64,000 nt of DNA from Streptomyces parvus (lineage in GTDB: Bacteria > Actinomycetota > Actinomycetes > Streptomycetales > Streptomycetaceae), in the NCBI RefSeq assembly GCF_014648875.1, contig NZ_BMRY01000009.1, positions 124,001 through 188,000 on the forward strand, in the 5' to 3' direction. The notes beneath the pieces are model-generated. The model saw nothing but the letters and a program-made list of their open reading frames with translations, was not told the origin of the DNA and ran no database searches. Position 1 is the first letter of the stretch. Each line of letters starts with the position of its first letter. The translations under genes were made by a program, and so were the position numbers. Of this stretch, positions 8,154-15,855 are shown piece by piece.

Positions 8154-8666
8154 ATGAAGAGAGACGACCGGGTCGGACCCCCGCTCCTGGGCGGTGAGCG
8201 CGAGACGCTGCGGGCCTTTCTCGACTACCACCGCGACACTCTGGCCATGAAGTGCGCCGGGCTGAGCGACGAGCAATTGCGCGAGCGGTCGATGGAGCCG
8301 TCCACGTTGTCGCTGCTGGCTCTGCTCCGGCACATGGCGGAGGTGGAACGCGCCTGGTTCCGGAGGGTGTTCGAGGACGAGGCGGCTCCGATGGTGTGGT
8401 CGGAGAAGCCCTTCGACTTCCAGGCGGCGTACGACGCGAGCGCCTCGACCGGGGCCGAGGCGTTCGCCGCGTGGGAGGCCGAGGTGGAGACCTCGCGCCG
8501 GATCGAACGGGAGGCGGCTTCGCTGGACCTGGTGGGGCGTCAGCCGCGCTGGGAGAAGGACGTCTCGTTGCGGATGGTCATGGTGCACGTCCTCCTGGAG
8601 TACGGCCGCCACAACGGTCACGCGGATCTGCTGCGGGAAGGGGTGGACGGCACGGTGGGCGCCTGA
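8154..8666 (+). CDS. DinB-like protein (DUF664 type, possible mycothiol-dependent enzyme)
   Basis: Four-helix-bundle protein of the DinB/DUF664 group, 170 residues. Three in-frame ATGs occur at 8145, 8148 and 8154; the last gives the best spacing (9) from GAGG. The pattern LLALLRHMAEVERAWFRR and later VLLEYGRHNGHADLLRE carries His residues in the places where this family binds a metal. Actinobacterial members include mycothiol-dependent transferases and maleylpyruvate isomerase relatives. The actual substrate is unknown. It is divergent from the AAC(3)-type gene with about 100 bases between, so the two may share a regulatory region. Confidence 0.88.
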   Translation: MKRDDRVGPPLLGGERETLRAFLDYHRDTLAMKCAGLSDEQLRERSMEPSTLSLLALLRHMAEVERAWFRRVFEDEAAPMVWSEKPFDFQAAYDASASTGAEAFAAWEAEVETSRRIEREAASLDLVGRQPRWEKDVSLRMVMVHVLLEYGRHNGHADLLREGVDGTVGA

Positions 8667-8738
8667 GTACGTGAGGTGGGCACCCGGCCGGCCCGGGGGC
8701 CCGAGGCGTCGCAGGCCGCGCCCGGTCCAGCACGCCCG

Positions 8739-8766
8739 TCGACCGATGTGGGCTCCCTCGTAGACT
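8739..8766 (+). promoter_or_regulatory. Promoter giving a leaderless transcript
   Basis: TCGACC (8739-8744) and TAGACT (8761-8766) are 16 bases apart. The -10 box ends 7 bases before the ATG at 8774, so transcription would begin at or next to the start codon. No Shine-Dalgarno sequence is present, which fits. Confidence 0.55.
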
Positions 8767-8773
8767 CGGCCCC

Positions 8774-9538
8774 ATGACTCAGCAGCCGACGCCCCCTGCC
8801 CTGGCCTCCGTGTTCGCGCCCGACGGCGCCCTGCGCGCCTCGATCAACCTCGGCAACCCGATCCTGGCCCACCGGGATCCGGCGAGCGGCGAGCCGGCCG
8901 GGGTCTCCGTCGACCTCGCCCGGGAGTTCGGGCGGCGGCTCGGGGTGCCCGTGGAGCTGGTGGCCTTCGAGCGGGCCGCGCTGTCGGTCGACGCGGTGCG
9001 GGCCGAGCGGGCGGACATCGGGTTCTTCGCGGCCGACCCGGCGCGGGGCGAGGGGCTGCGGTTCACCGCCCCCTATGTCCTCATCGAGGGCAGCTACCTG
9101 GTGCCGGAGCGTGCCACCGTCACCGAGAACGACCAGGTGGATCGCGAGGGCACCCGGATCTCGGTCGGCGCCGGTTCCGCCTACGACCTCTTCCTCACCC
9201 GCGAGATCCGCCATGCCGAGGTCGTCAGGATGGAGGGCGCTCCGCGCGCGCTCGCGGCGCTGCGGGCGGGCGAGGTCGAGGTGGCCGCAGGGATCCGGCA
9301 GTTGCTGGAGGCCGAGGCCGCTCGGGAGGCGGGTGTACGGGTGCTGCCGGGGCGGTTCATGGTGATCCAGCAGGCGATGGGGGTGCCGGCCGGCCGAGGG
9401 GCGGCGGCGCAGGAGCTGCTGACGTCGTTCGTGGAGGAGATGAAGGCGGACGGTTTCGTCGCGGACGCTCTCAGGCGTCATGGCGTCGAGGGCGCGTCGG
9501 TGGCCCCCGCCCGGGAGATCTCGGTGGAAGCCAGGTAG
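8774..9538 (+). CDS. Solute-binding-protein family 3 domain without a signal peptide
   Basis: A 254-residue protein made almost only of a periplasmic amino-acid-binding-protein fold: GALRASINLGNPILAHRD, GVSVDLAREFGRRLGVPVEL, DIGFFAADPARGEGLRFT and a final EMKADGFVADALRRHGVEG. The N-terminus (MTQQPTPPALASVF) has no signal peptide or lipobox, so it should stay in the cytoplasm. No permease or ATPase genes adjoin it. It may act as an intracellular ligand sensor or detoxification partner rather than as a transporter part. An upstream signal-bearing start is not available, because TAGACT sits directly in front. Family assignment is firm; function is unknown. Confidence 0.85.
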   Translation: MTQQPTPPALASVFAPDGALRASINLGNPILAHRDPASGEPAGVSVDLAREFGRRLGVPVELVAFERAALSVDAVRAERADIGFFAADPARGEGLRFTAPYVLIEGSYLVPERATVTENDQVDREGTRISVGAGSAYDLFLTREIRHAEVVRMEGAPRALAALRAGEVEVAAGIRQLLEAEAAREAGVRVLPGRFMVIQQAMGVPAGRGAAAQELLTSFVEEMKADGFVADALRRHGVEGASVAPAREISVEAR

Positions 9539-9571
9539 TCGATCCCTCGCTGCTCCCGGGGCCGGGCGGGG

Positions 9572-10072
9572 TCAGCGGCGGAGGGTCAGCACGCGGGTGG
9601 TGCTGCCGTCGTCCTCCTCGATGTCCCTCACGTACGCGAAGCCCATCCTGTCCAGCAGGGTCAGCGAGGCCTCGTTCGCGGCGGCGACGGTGGCGTGGAC
9701 CTCGTCGAGTCCGAGGGTGTCGAAGCCGTGGGCGACGACGGCCCGGGCCAGTTCGGTGCCCAGGCCGGAGCCCCACGCCGTGGGCGCGAGGGCGTAGATG
9801 ATCTCGTGGCCGTCCACGGTGTCGGTCCGTTTGATCTCGGCGTGCCCGACCAGCCGGCCGTCGCGGCGGACGGCCCAGACGGCGAAGAGGTCCTGGGAGT
9901 AGACCTTGGTGAAGACCCGCCCGAACAGCGCCCGGTCCTCCGCCTCGGAGGAAGGGCCGTCACCCATCCATCGGGACACCCTGGTGTCCTGGAACAGGGC
10001 GACGAAGTCCTCTTCGTCCTCGGGGGCGTACGGCTCCAGCAGGAGCCTCTCGGTGCGCAGAGTGGGGGTCAC
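9572..10072 (-). CDS. GNAT family N-acetyltransferase (RimJ/RimL type)
   Basis: Acetyl-CoA-dependent N-acetyltransferase, 166 residues. The chosen start is GTG at 10070-10072, which puts LRTERLLLEPYAPED at the N-terminus as in the RimJ/RimL subgroup. The acetyl-CoA loop is AWGSGLGTELARAVV (the Q/R-x-x-G-x-G/A motif in degenerate form), followed by HATVAAANEASLTLLDRMGF, another hallmark. These enzymes acetylate protein N-termini, small amines or antibiotics; the substrate cannot be predicted. It is convergent with the orphan binding protein, with 33 bases between the stops. The ribosome site is weak. Confidence 0.9.
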   Translation of the reverse strand: MTPTLRTERLLLEPYAPEDEEDFVALFQDTRVSRWMGDGPSSEAEDRALFGRVFTKVYSQDLFAVWAVRRDGRLVGHAEIKRTDTVDGHEIIYALAPTAWGSGLGTELARAVVAHGFDTLGLDEVHATVAAANEASLTLLDRMGFAYVRDIEEDDGSTTRVLTLRR

Positions 10073-10133
10073 GCCGCGTGACGCTACCGGGCGGCACGCG
10101 CCCGGGCAATCAGCTTTTCCCGTACGTCCGCTG

Positions 10134-10301
10134 CTACCGGCCCGGGTCGGGCGTGGGCTCCTCCCGGAGCAGTCGCAGGGCCTTCGCCCGCAGCCGCCGG
10201 CGGTGCTCGGGGTCGGTGGCCCGGTCGGCGGCGCGGCCCAGTTCCTCGGCGCGTTCACGGGTGCGGCGGGCGCGTTCCACCGGGCTGTCGTACAGGTTCA
10301 T
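10134..10301 (-). CDS. Small charged helical protein (resembles DUF6381 family)
   Basis: A 55-residue protein, MNLYDSPVERARRTRERA at the start, then EELGRAADRATDPEHRRRLRAKALRLL (given in parts), ending EEPTPDPGR. A strong GGAGGA site stands 6 bases before the ATG at 10299-10301. It is predicted to be almost wholly alpha-helical and very rich in Arg and Glu. The pattern (E-rich helix, TDPE-x-R, R-x-x-A-x-x-L) resembles small Streptomyces proteins grouped as DUF6381; the match is from memory. No function is known. It lies downstream of the small membrane-protein gene on the same strand, beyond a terminator hairpin, so it is probably transcribed separately. Confidence 0.7.
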   Translation of the reverse strand: MNLYDSPVERARRTRERAEELGRAADRATDPEHRRRLRAKALRLLREEPTPDPGR

Positions 10302-10446
10302 GGGGGTGTCCTCCGTCGTGGGTCCTCCGTCGGCGACCGGCGTTGCGTGCGCGATCGGAGCCCCAGCGTCACCGGAGTCGGTGCGGTCCGCATCTCGTGC
10401 GGCTACGTTCGGTGACGGTGCCAGGTGTCCCCGGTCCGACGGCAGG

Positions 10447-10486
10447 CATCGGCCCCACCGCCGGTCGGTCGGCGGTGGGGCCGATG
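10447..10486 (-). terminator. Terminator hairpin after the small membrane-protein gene
   Basis: A perfect 17-bp stem (10447-10463 with 10470-10486) and a 6-base loop lies 10 bases past the stop of the gene at 10496-10675. No U-tract follows, as is usual in Streptomyces. Confidence 0.8.
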
Positions 10487-10495
10487 GGGGACGGT

Positions 10496-10675
10496 TCAGC
10501 GTCGGCGCGAGCTGCCGATCCGGGTGCCCGCGCCCACGCCCGCGACATGGAGGGCGAGGAGCATGAGGCCGAGCAGCATCACGTTGGTCGACGCGAACAC
10601 GTCGTTGGTGGAGATGTCGGCCGCGTTGATCAGGAACGCGATGAAGAACAGCACTGCGGCAGCTATACCGAGCAT
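10496..10675 (-). CDS. Small two-helix membrane protein
   Basis: A 59-residue protein with two hydrophobic stretches: MLGIAAAVLFFIAFLINAA at the very N-terminus and NVMLLGLMLLALHVAGVGAG, then a basic tail RIGSSRRR. The ATG at 10673-10675 has AAGGAG 6 bases upstream. The short loop ADISTNDVFASTN between the helices should face outward if the basic tail is inside. Proteins of this size and pattern are common and uncharacterised in Streptomyces. It stands alone between two terminators' worth of spacing, so it is likely its own transcript. Confidence 0.75.
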   Translation of the reverse strand: MLGIAAAVLFFIAFLINAADISTNDVFASTNVMLLGLMLLALHVAGVGAGTRIGSSRRR

Positions 10676-10766
10676 GGGGAGCTCCTTCCGAGCGGTGACC
10701 TCCGTGTGCCCGGGATCGCGCGACGTACGCCGGGGTGCGCCTGCCCCAACTCGCGGGGGCAAGCCG

Positions 10767-11201
10767 TCAGTCGGCGGTGTGGTCCGGATGCCCCTCGGTC
10801 CGCCGGGCCGCCTTCATCTCGGCCTCGTAGAGGTGGTCGCGGCCCTCGGCGAGTTCCTGTCTGATCTCCCGTTCGACCGCCCGGAACACGTCGTAGTAGG
10901 TGGCGTTGTACTCCTCGACGATCTGGAACGTCCAGTGGCCGGGAATGACGTTGCGGCCGAGGATCTCCCGTTCGACCTGATCGGCCCGGCGCCCGTGTCC
11001 CGCCGCGCGGAGCAGCCGTACGGCATCGTCGAGGGCCAGGTCGGCGCTCCCGGTGAGCTGGTGGAAGTCGTACAGGGCACCCCTGGCGCGCTCCGCTGTC
11101 TCCAGCGCCTTCGAAAGGGCACCGAGCGCCTCGACGGTCGTGTCGGTGACGCCTTCGGGGCGCCGGTGCCGCGGATCGGGCGGAGGGGTTCCAGGGTTCA
11201 C
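10767..11201 (-). CDS. Conserved-looking hypothetical protein, helical
   Basis: A 144-residue soluble protein of unknown function. GTG at 11199-11201 is preceded by AAGGAG at 6 bases, which fixes this start over an in-frame GTG 18 bases upstream. After a proline-rich start it has TVEALGALSKALETAERARG, LDDAVRLLRAAGHGRRADQVEREILGRN (in parts), a striking aromatic motif GHWTFQIVEEYNATYYD, and an Arg/Glu-rich helix. The aromatic motif and the helix pairs look conserved rather than random, but I do not recognise a family. It lies between Spo0M and a small membrane-protein gene on the same strand, with terminators on either side. Confidence 0.75.
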   Translation of the reverse strand: MNPGTPPPDPRHRRPEGVTDTTVEALGALSKALETAERARGALYDFHQLTGSADLALDDAVRLLRAAGHGRRADQVEREILGRNVIPGHWTFQIVEEYNATYYDVFRAVEREIRQELAEGRDHLYEAEMKAARRTEGHPDHTAD

Positions 11202-11317
11202 GGGACTCTCCTTGTCCACACGGGCGGCCGTTCGCTCCCCCTTCCTACCCGCAATCCGCCGCTCCCGCCGGGTCGGATCGGCGAGGTGGCGGAGCGTCCG
11301 CCCGGCTGGAGACGGGG

Positions 11318-11355
11318 CGGGCCGGAAGGGGGAGGCAGCCCGCCCTTCCGGCCCG
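11318..11355 (-). terminator. Terminator hairpin after spo0M
   Basis: A 13-bp perfect stem (11318-11330 with 11343-11355) and a 12-base loop starts 13 bases past the Spo0M stop codon. Confidence 0.75.
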
Positions 11356-11368
11356 GGGCTCCCCCGGG

Positions 11369-12343
11369 TCAGCCCTCGTCCTCGCTCTCCTCGTCCTCCT
11401 CGCCCTCGAAGGCGTCACCGATCTCGTCGACGACCTCGGCCGCGACCATGCCGCCCACGACACCCACGGCCACGCCCGCCGCTACCCCGGCCACCACGGC
11501 GCCCGCGCCGGGGCCCGAGCGGTGCCGGTCGCCGTGCTCGTCACCGTACGGGGGCGGCGCTCCGTGGGACTCGTGGCCGGCGATGACCTCCTTCAGCCAG
11601 GCGTCGACCCGGGCGTTCCAGTCGGTCTGCGGGGCCGCGTGGTGGGATGCGGTGAAGCGGTGGACCGTGTCGTGGCCCTCGGTGAAGAGCCCGGCGGCTT
11701 TGTCCGCCTCGATGACGACCTCCAGGCCGCCCGGTGCGGCGATGAAGGTCACCTCGATCTCGTTCACGGCGTGGGCGTGGCCGGCCGGTGGGAGGATCTC
11801 GATCTCCTGGTAGCAGGGCAGCTGCTGACCGGTGCCGCGAATGTGGCCGAGCTCCAGGTCCGCGGACCTGAACGCGTATCCGAGCTGCCCGAAGGCCTCC
11901 AGGATCGCTTCCTGCGCGGGCAGCGGTCCCACCGCGAGCGCGTCGAGGTCGCCCTTGTCGCGTGCCCCCGCGATCTCCAGCTCCGTCCGGATGCCGAGCA
12001 CGGGGCCGAGGTGCTGCCCGTGGAGTTCGGTGATCGGCGTCTCCCACGGCAGGGTGACGGTGAACGGCACCGTGTGGTCGGCCTCCTCCGCCAGCCGGAA
12101 GCCTCCGCCGACGGTGAACCGTTCGAGGACGACCGTGCCCTCGTCCTCTTCCTCCTGGCCCTCCCTCTCGACCCGGGCGACGAGGAGAAGGGAGATCCGG
12201 TCGACCGTCACGTCCGACCCGCCGCCCCGCAGCCGGACCTCTCCGGAGAGGAGACCACCGGGCAGGGCCGGGCCGGGTTGCAGAACCGTGTCGACCGAGG
12301 GGCCACCGACCCCGAGGGCTCCGAGCAACTTCTTGAACACCAT
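11369..12343 (-). CDS. spo0M: Spo0M family sporulation-control protein
   Basis: An arrestin-fold protein of the Spo0M family, 324 residues, cytoplasmic. The N-terminus MVFKKLLGALGVGGPSVDTVL followed by LPGGLLSGEVRLRGG is diagnostic, as is the beta-rich body (DRISLLLVARVE, VPFTVTLPWETPITE, EIEVTFIAAPGGLEVVIEAD). The region ends with a Gly/Ala/Val-rich hydrophobic stretch (AGAVVAGVAAGVAVGVVGG) and an acidic tail EGEEDEESEDEG. In Bacillus, Spo0M modulates the onset of sporulation and cell shape; in Streptomyces the role is not settled. The ATG at 12341-12343 has AAGGAG rather far upstream (12 bases). It is divergent from the CorC-type genes and followed by a terminator. Confidence 0.93.
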   Translation of the reverse strand: MVFKKLLGALGVGGPSVDTVLQPGPALPGGLLSGEVRLRGGGSDVTVDRISLLLVARVEREGQEEEDEGTVVLERFTVGGGFRLAEEADHTVPFTVTLPWETPITELHGQHLGPVLGIRTELEIAGARDKGDLDALAVGPLPAQEAILEAFGQLGYAFRSADLELGHIRGTGQQLPCYQEIEILPPAGHAHAVNEIEVTFIAAPGGLEVVIEADKAAGLFTEGHDTVHRFTASHHAAPQTDWNARVDAWLKEVIAGHESHGAPPPYGDEHGDRHRSGPGAGAVVAGVAAGVAVGVVGGMVAAEVVDEIGDAFEGEEDEESEDEG

Positions 12344-12726
12344 GTGCGGCGTCCGCTCCTTCTGTGGATGGGCGATCGAGGGGGCGTGAGCCGCCTCGCC
12401 GGGCAGAAGCTCCCGGGAGGTAAAGGATTTCCCAAGCCCGCGACCGCTACGCACAGTTCCGGCCATCAAGATCGCGGCCGACCGCCCCGCGCCCGTACCC
12501 TCGCGCACCGCGAGGCGTTCTCCCCGGACGGCACCCCGTGTGACACCCGCCACTCCCCATTGCTTTGCGGTCCCTTTACTATCTATCAGACGGGTTTCGC
12601 ACCCGTCCCCCGCCGTCGACACCGACGACCCGAACAGAGAAGGAGCTGCGGCACCGCAATGGGTGAGCCTCCCAGTACGAACCGTGTCATCCCCGACCCC
12701 GCGCACCAGGGAACGGAGGTGACACG
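12344..12726. other. Divergent intergenic region between spo0M and the CorC-type genes
   Basis: This 383-base stretch has no convincing gene; the open frames on both strands lack ribosome sites. It must hold both promoters. It contains an AT-rich island around 12555-12590 (TTTACTATCTATCAG), unusual in this genome. The only strong signal is the GGAGGTGA ribosome site just before 12727. Confidence 0.6.
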
Positions 12727-14064
12727 GTGAGCGAAGTGGTCCTTCTTCTCCTTGCCCTCGCGCTGACACTGGCCTGTGCGGTGTTCGTCGCGGCGGAGTT
12801 CTCGCTCACGACCATCGAGCGGAGCGAGCTCGAACGCGCCGCGAAGGCCGGTGAGCGCGGCGCCGAGAGCGCCCTCAAGGCAGCCAAGCGGCTCACCTTC
12901 CAGCTCTCCGGCGCCCAGCTCGGCATCACCGTGACCTCCCTGGTCATCGGCATGCTCGCCGAGCCGTCCCTCGCCGTGCTGCTGCGCGGCCCGCTGGGCG
13001 CCGTCGGCCTGCCGTCCGGTGCCGTGTCCACGGTCGCCACGCTCCTCGGCGTCGCCGTCTCCACCGTGGTCCTCATGGTCGTCGGCGAGCTGGTCCCCAA
13101 GAACTGGGCGATCTCCAGCCCCCTCACGGTCGCCAAGGTCGTCGCCACCCCGCAGCGGGCGTTCACGGCCGCTTTCGGCCCGCTGATCCGGCACCTCAAC
13201 AACACCGCGAACCGCTTCGTGCGGCGACTGGGCCTGGAGCCGGCCGAGGAGCTGGCCTCCGCCCGTACGCCGCAGGAGCTGATCGCGCTCGCACAGCACT
13301 CCGCCCGAGAGGGCGCCATCGAGCAGGACTCGGCCGAGCTCTTCGTCCGCACCCTGCACCTGGCCGAGCTGTCCGCCGAGAACGTCATGACGCCGCGCGT
13401 CGACGTCCGGGCGCTGGAAGCCCACGCGACCGCGGCCGACGCCGCCAACCTCACGCTGGCCACCGGCCTGTCCCGCTTCCCGGTCTACCGGGACAGCCTG
13501 GACGAGGTCATCGGCACGGTCCACATCCGCGACGTCCTCGCCCTGGACGAGTCGGAGCGGCCCCGGACCCCGGTCACCGCGCTCGCCACCGAGCCGCTCC
13601 TCGTCCCCGACTCGCTGCCCGTCGACCGGCTGCTCGCTCAGTTGCGCAAGCACCGGACGATGGCCGTGGTGATCGACGAGTACGGCGGGACGGCGGGGGT
13701 CGCCACCGTCGAGGACATCGTGGAGGAGGTCGTCGGCGAGGTCCGCGACGAGCACGACCCCCATGAGCGCCCCGATCTCGCACCGGCCGAGCCGCTCGGC
13801 GACGGCCGCCAGGCCTGGGCCGCCGAGGGCAGCATCCGGCTGGACCAGCTGGACCGGATCGGGTTCACCGCGCCGGAAGGCCCGTACGAGACGCTCGCGG
13901 GCCTGCTCGCCAACCAGCTGGCCCGCATCCCCGTCCGGGCGGACCGGGTGGAGGTCGACGGCTGGCAGTTCGACGTGCTCGACATCGAGCACCACCGGGC
14001 CGACCGGGTCCGGATCACCGCGCCCGCTCCGGCGCTGGCCCTCGTGGAGGAGGACGCCCGATGA
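12727..14064 (+). CDS. CNNM/CorC-type membrane protein ('hemolysin' family) with CBS pair and CorC_HlyC domain
   Basis: A 445-residue membrane protein. A GTG start follows an almost perfect anti-16S site (GGAGGTGA). Domain order: DUF21/CNNM membrane region (about 1-190; LLLALALTLACAVFVAAEFSL, ..LGITVTSLVIGMLAEPSLA, VVLMVVGELVPKNWAI), CBS pair (about 205-335; VMTPRVDVRAL, VIDEYGGTAGVATVEDIVEE), and C-terminal transporter-associated domain (about 350-430; DGWQFDVLDIEHHRADRVRI). Eukaryotic and bacterial CNNM/CorC proteins export magnesium or, less certainly, cobalt; 'hemolysin' is a legacy name. The next gene overlaps by 4 bases (ATGA). Confidence 0.92.
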   Translation: MSEVVLLLLALALTLACAVFVAAEFSLTTIERSELERAAKAGERGAESALKAAKRLTFQLSGAQLGITVTSLVIGMLAEPSLAVLLRGPLGAVGLPSGAVSTVATLLGVAVSTVVLMVVGELVPKNWAISSPLTVAKVVATPQRAFTAAFGPLIRHLNNTANRFVRRLGLEPAEELASARTPQELIALAQHSAREGAIEQDSAELFVRTLHLAELSAENVMTPRVDVRALEAHATAADAANLTLATGLSRFPVYRDSLDEVIGTVHIRDVLALDESERPRTPVTALATEPLLVPDSLPVDRLLAQLRKHRTMAVVIDEYGGTAGVATVEDIVEEVVGEVRDEHDPHERPDLAPAEPLGDGRQAWAAEGSIRLDQLDRIGFTAPEGPYETLAGLLANQLARIPVRADRVEVDGWQFDVLDIEHHRADRVRITAPAPALALVEEDAR

Positions 14065-15077
14065 CCACGATTCAGCTCGCCATCGGCGCGCTCACCCTCC
14101 TCACCAACGCGTTCTTCGTGGGCGCGGAGTTCGCGCTCATCTCGGTCCGCCGCAGCCAGATCGAGCCGCAGGCCGTCCGGGGCAGCCGCCGTGCCAAGAG
14201 CACCCTGTGGGGCCTCGAACACCTGTCGGCCGCCATGGCCACCGCGCAGCTCGGCATCACCATCTCCTCGCTGGTGCTGGGTGCCGTCGCGGAACCTGCC
14301 ATCGCCCATCTGCTGGAGCCGCCGTTCGACGCGGTCGGCGTGCCCGACGCGCTGGTCCACCCGATCGCGTTCGTGATCGCGCTGACGCTGGCGACGTATC
14401 TGCACATGCTCATCGGCGAGATGATCCCGAAGAACATCGCGCTGGCCGCCCCCGTCGCCACCGCGCTGGCGCTGGGGCCGTCCCTGGTGGCCCTGACCCG
14501 GGCGCTGCGTCCGGTCATCTTCGGCATCAACGCCTTCGCCAACATGCTGCTGAGGCTGCTCAAGGTGGAGCCCAAGGACGAGGTCGCCTCGGTGTTCACC
14601 GACGACGAGCTCGTGCGGCTGGTGAAGGACTCCAGTGACGCCGGGCTGCTGGCCCCGGCCGACGGCGAGCGGCTGCGGGACGCCCTGGAGCTCGGGACCC
14701 GGCCGGTCGGCGAGGTGATGGTCCCGCTGAACCGGACCGTCACCGTCGACCTGGGCATCACCCCCCAGGGTCTGGAGCGGGCCGCGGTCGCCTCGGGCTT
14801 CTCCCGGCTGCCGGTCACCGGCCCCGACGACGGGCTGCTGGGCTACTTCCACATCAAGGACGCCCTCGGCGTCGCCGAGCGCACCAAGGCGCTCCCCAAG
14901 AGCGCCCTCCACCCGGTCATCCGGGTCGAGATCGACACCCCGCTCGACGACACCCTCACCGCGATGCGTGCCGCCGGTACGCATCTCGCTGCGGTCACCG
15001 GAGGCAAGGGCACGGTCATCGGCTTCGTGACCATGGAGGACGTCCTGGACGAGCTGGTGGGAGCGGCCGCGGTCTGA
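14061..15077 (+). CDS. CNNM/CorC-type membrane protein lacking the C-terminal domain
   Basis: A 338-residue paralogue of the preceding protein, translated by ATGA coupling. It has the DUF21 membrane region (about 1-180; LTNAFFVGAEFALISVRRSQ, LGITISSLVLGAVAEPAIA, MLIGEMIPKNIAL) and a CBS pair (about 200-330; VMVPLNRTVTVD, GFVTMEDVLDELVG). It stops there, without the C-terminal CorC_HlyC domain of its partner. CNNM/CorC proteins work as dimers, so the tight coupling suggests a heterodimer in which only one subunit carries the regulatory tail. A strong terminator follows. Confidence 0.92.
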   Translation: MTTIQLAIGALTLLTNAFFVGAEFALISVRRSQIEPQAVRGSRRAKSTLWGLEHLSAAMATAQLGITISSLVLGAVAEPAIAHLLEPPFDAVGVPDALVHPIAFVIALTLATYLHMLIGEMIPKNIALAAPVATALALGPSLVALTRALRPVIFGINAFANMLLRLLKVEPKDEVASVFTDDELVRLVKDSSDAGLLAPADGERLRDALELGTRPVGEVMVPLNRTVTVDLGITPQGLERAAVASGFSRLPVTGPDDGLLGYFHIKDALGVAERTKALPKSALHPVIRVEIDTPLDDTLTAMRAAGTHLAAVTGGKGTVIGFVTMEDVLDELVGAAAV

Positions 15078-15113
15078 CCGGCCCGGCGGTGAACACCGGC
15101 GTACGAAGCGGAA

Positions 15114-15149
15114 GAAGGGGCGGACCGTCGTGCGACGGTCCGCCCCTTC
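15114..15149 (+). terminator. Terminator of the CorC-type operon
   Basis: A 17-bp perfect stem (15114-15130 with 15133-15149) with only two unpaired bases in the middle lies 37 bases past the stop codon of the second CorC-type gene. Confidence 0.85.
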
Positions 15150-15203
15150 ACGCTTCCGTGCACAGGGCTCTCCCGGCCCTGCCCGAACGCGTAAGCTCGG
15201 CGA

Positions 15204-15824
15204 ATGGCCAAGTACTTCGACGTGCACCCCGCAAATCCCCAGCCCCGCACCATCGGCACGGTGGTCGACAGCATCCGGTCCGGTGCGCTCGTCGCGTACC
15301 CCACCGACTCGTGCTACGCCCTGGGCTGCCAGTTGGGCAACCGCGACGCCATCGACCGGATCAAGTCGATCCGGAATCTCGACGACCGGCACCACTTCAC
15401 GCTGGTGTGCCACGACTTCGCGCAGCTGGCGCAGTTCGTCCGCGTGGACAACGACGTGTTCCGCGCGGTCAAGGCGGCGACACCCGGCAGCTACACCTTC
15501 ATCCTCCCCGCGACGAAGGAGGTCCCCCGTCAGTTGCTGCACCCGAAGAAGAAGACGGTCGGCGTGCGCATCCCCGACCACGTCGTCACCCAGGCGCTGG
15601 TCTCCGAGCTCGGCGAACCGCTGCTCTCCAGCACCCTGCTGCTGCCGGACGAGGAGGAGCCGCTGACGCAGGGCTGGGAGATCAAGGAGCGGCTCGACCA
15701 CGAGGTGGACGCCGTCATCGACTCGGGCGACTGCGGCACCGAGCCGACCACGGTCATCGACTTCTCCGGCGACGAGCCCGAGATCGTCCGCCGCGGAGCC
15801 GGGGACACGTCCCGTTTCGAGTGA
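15204..15824 (+). CDS. YciO/YrdC (Sua5-like) family protein
   Basis: A 206-residue protein of the YrdC fold. The ATG follows TAAGCT (15192-15197) by 6 bases with no ribosome site, so the mRNA is probably leaderless. Family motifs: LVAYPTDSCYALGCQLGN, IKSIRNLDDRHHFTLVCHDF, AATPGSYTFILPATKEVPRQ, KKTVGVRIPDH, GEPLLSSTLLLP. The 'TFILPATKEVPR' and 'KKKTVG' patterns place it with the YciO branch rather than with TsaC/Sua5 proper, which makes threonylcarbamoyl-AMP for tRNA modification. Annotation as L-threonylcarbamoyladenylate synthase is therefore possible but unproven; YciO shows only weak activity in vitro. It is a single-gene transcript. Confidence 0.9.
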   Translation: MAKYFDVHPANPQPRTIGTVVDSIRSGALVAYPTDSCYALGCQLGNRDAIDRIKSIRNLDDRHHFTLVCHDFAQLAQFVRVDNDVFRAVKAATPGSYTFILPATKEVPRQLLHPKKKTVGVRIPDHVVTQALVSELGEPLLSSTLLLPDEEEPLTQGWEIKERLDHEVDAVIDSGDCGTEPTTVIDFSGDEPEIVRRGAGDTSRFE

Positions 15825-15855
15825 TCCGGGGCGGTGGCGGGGCAGACTGACGGTC

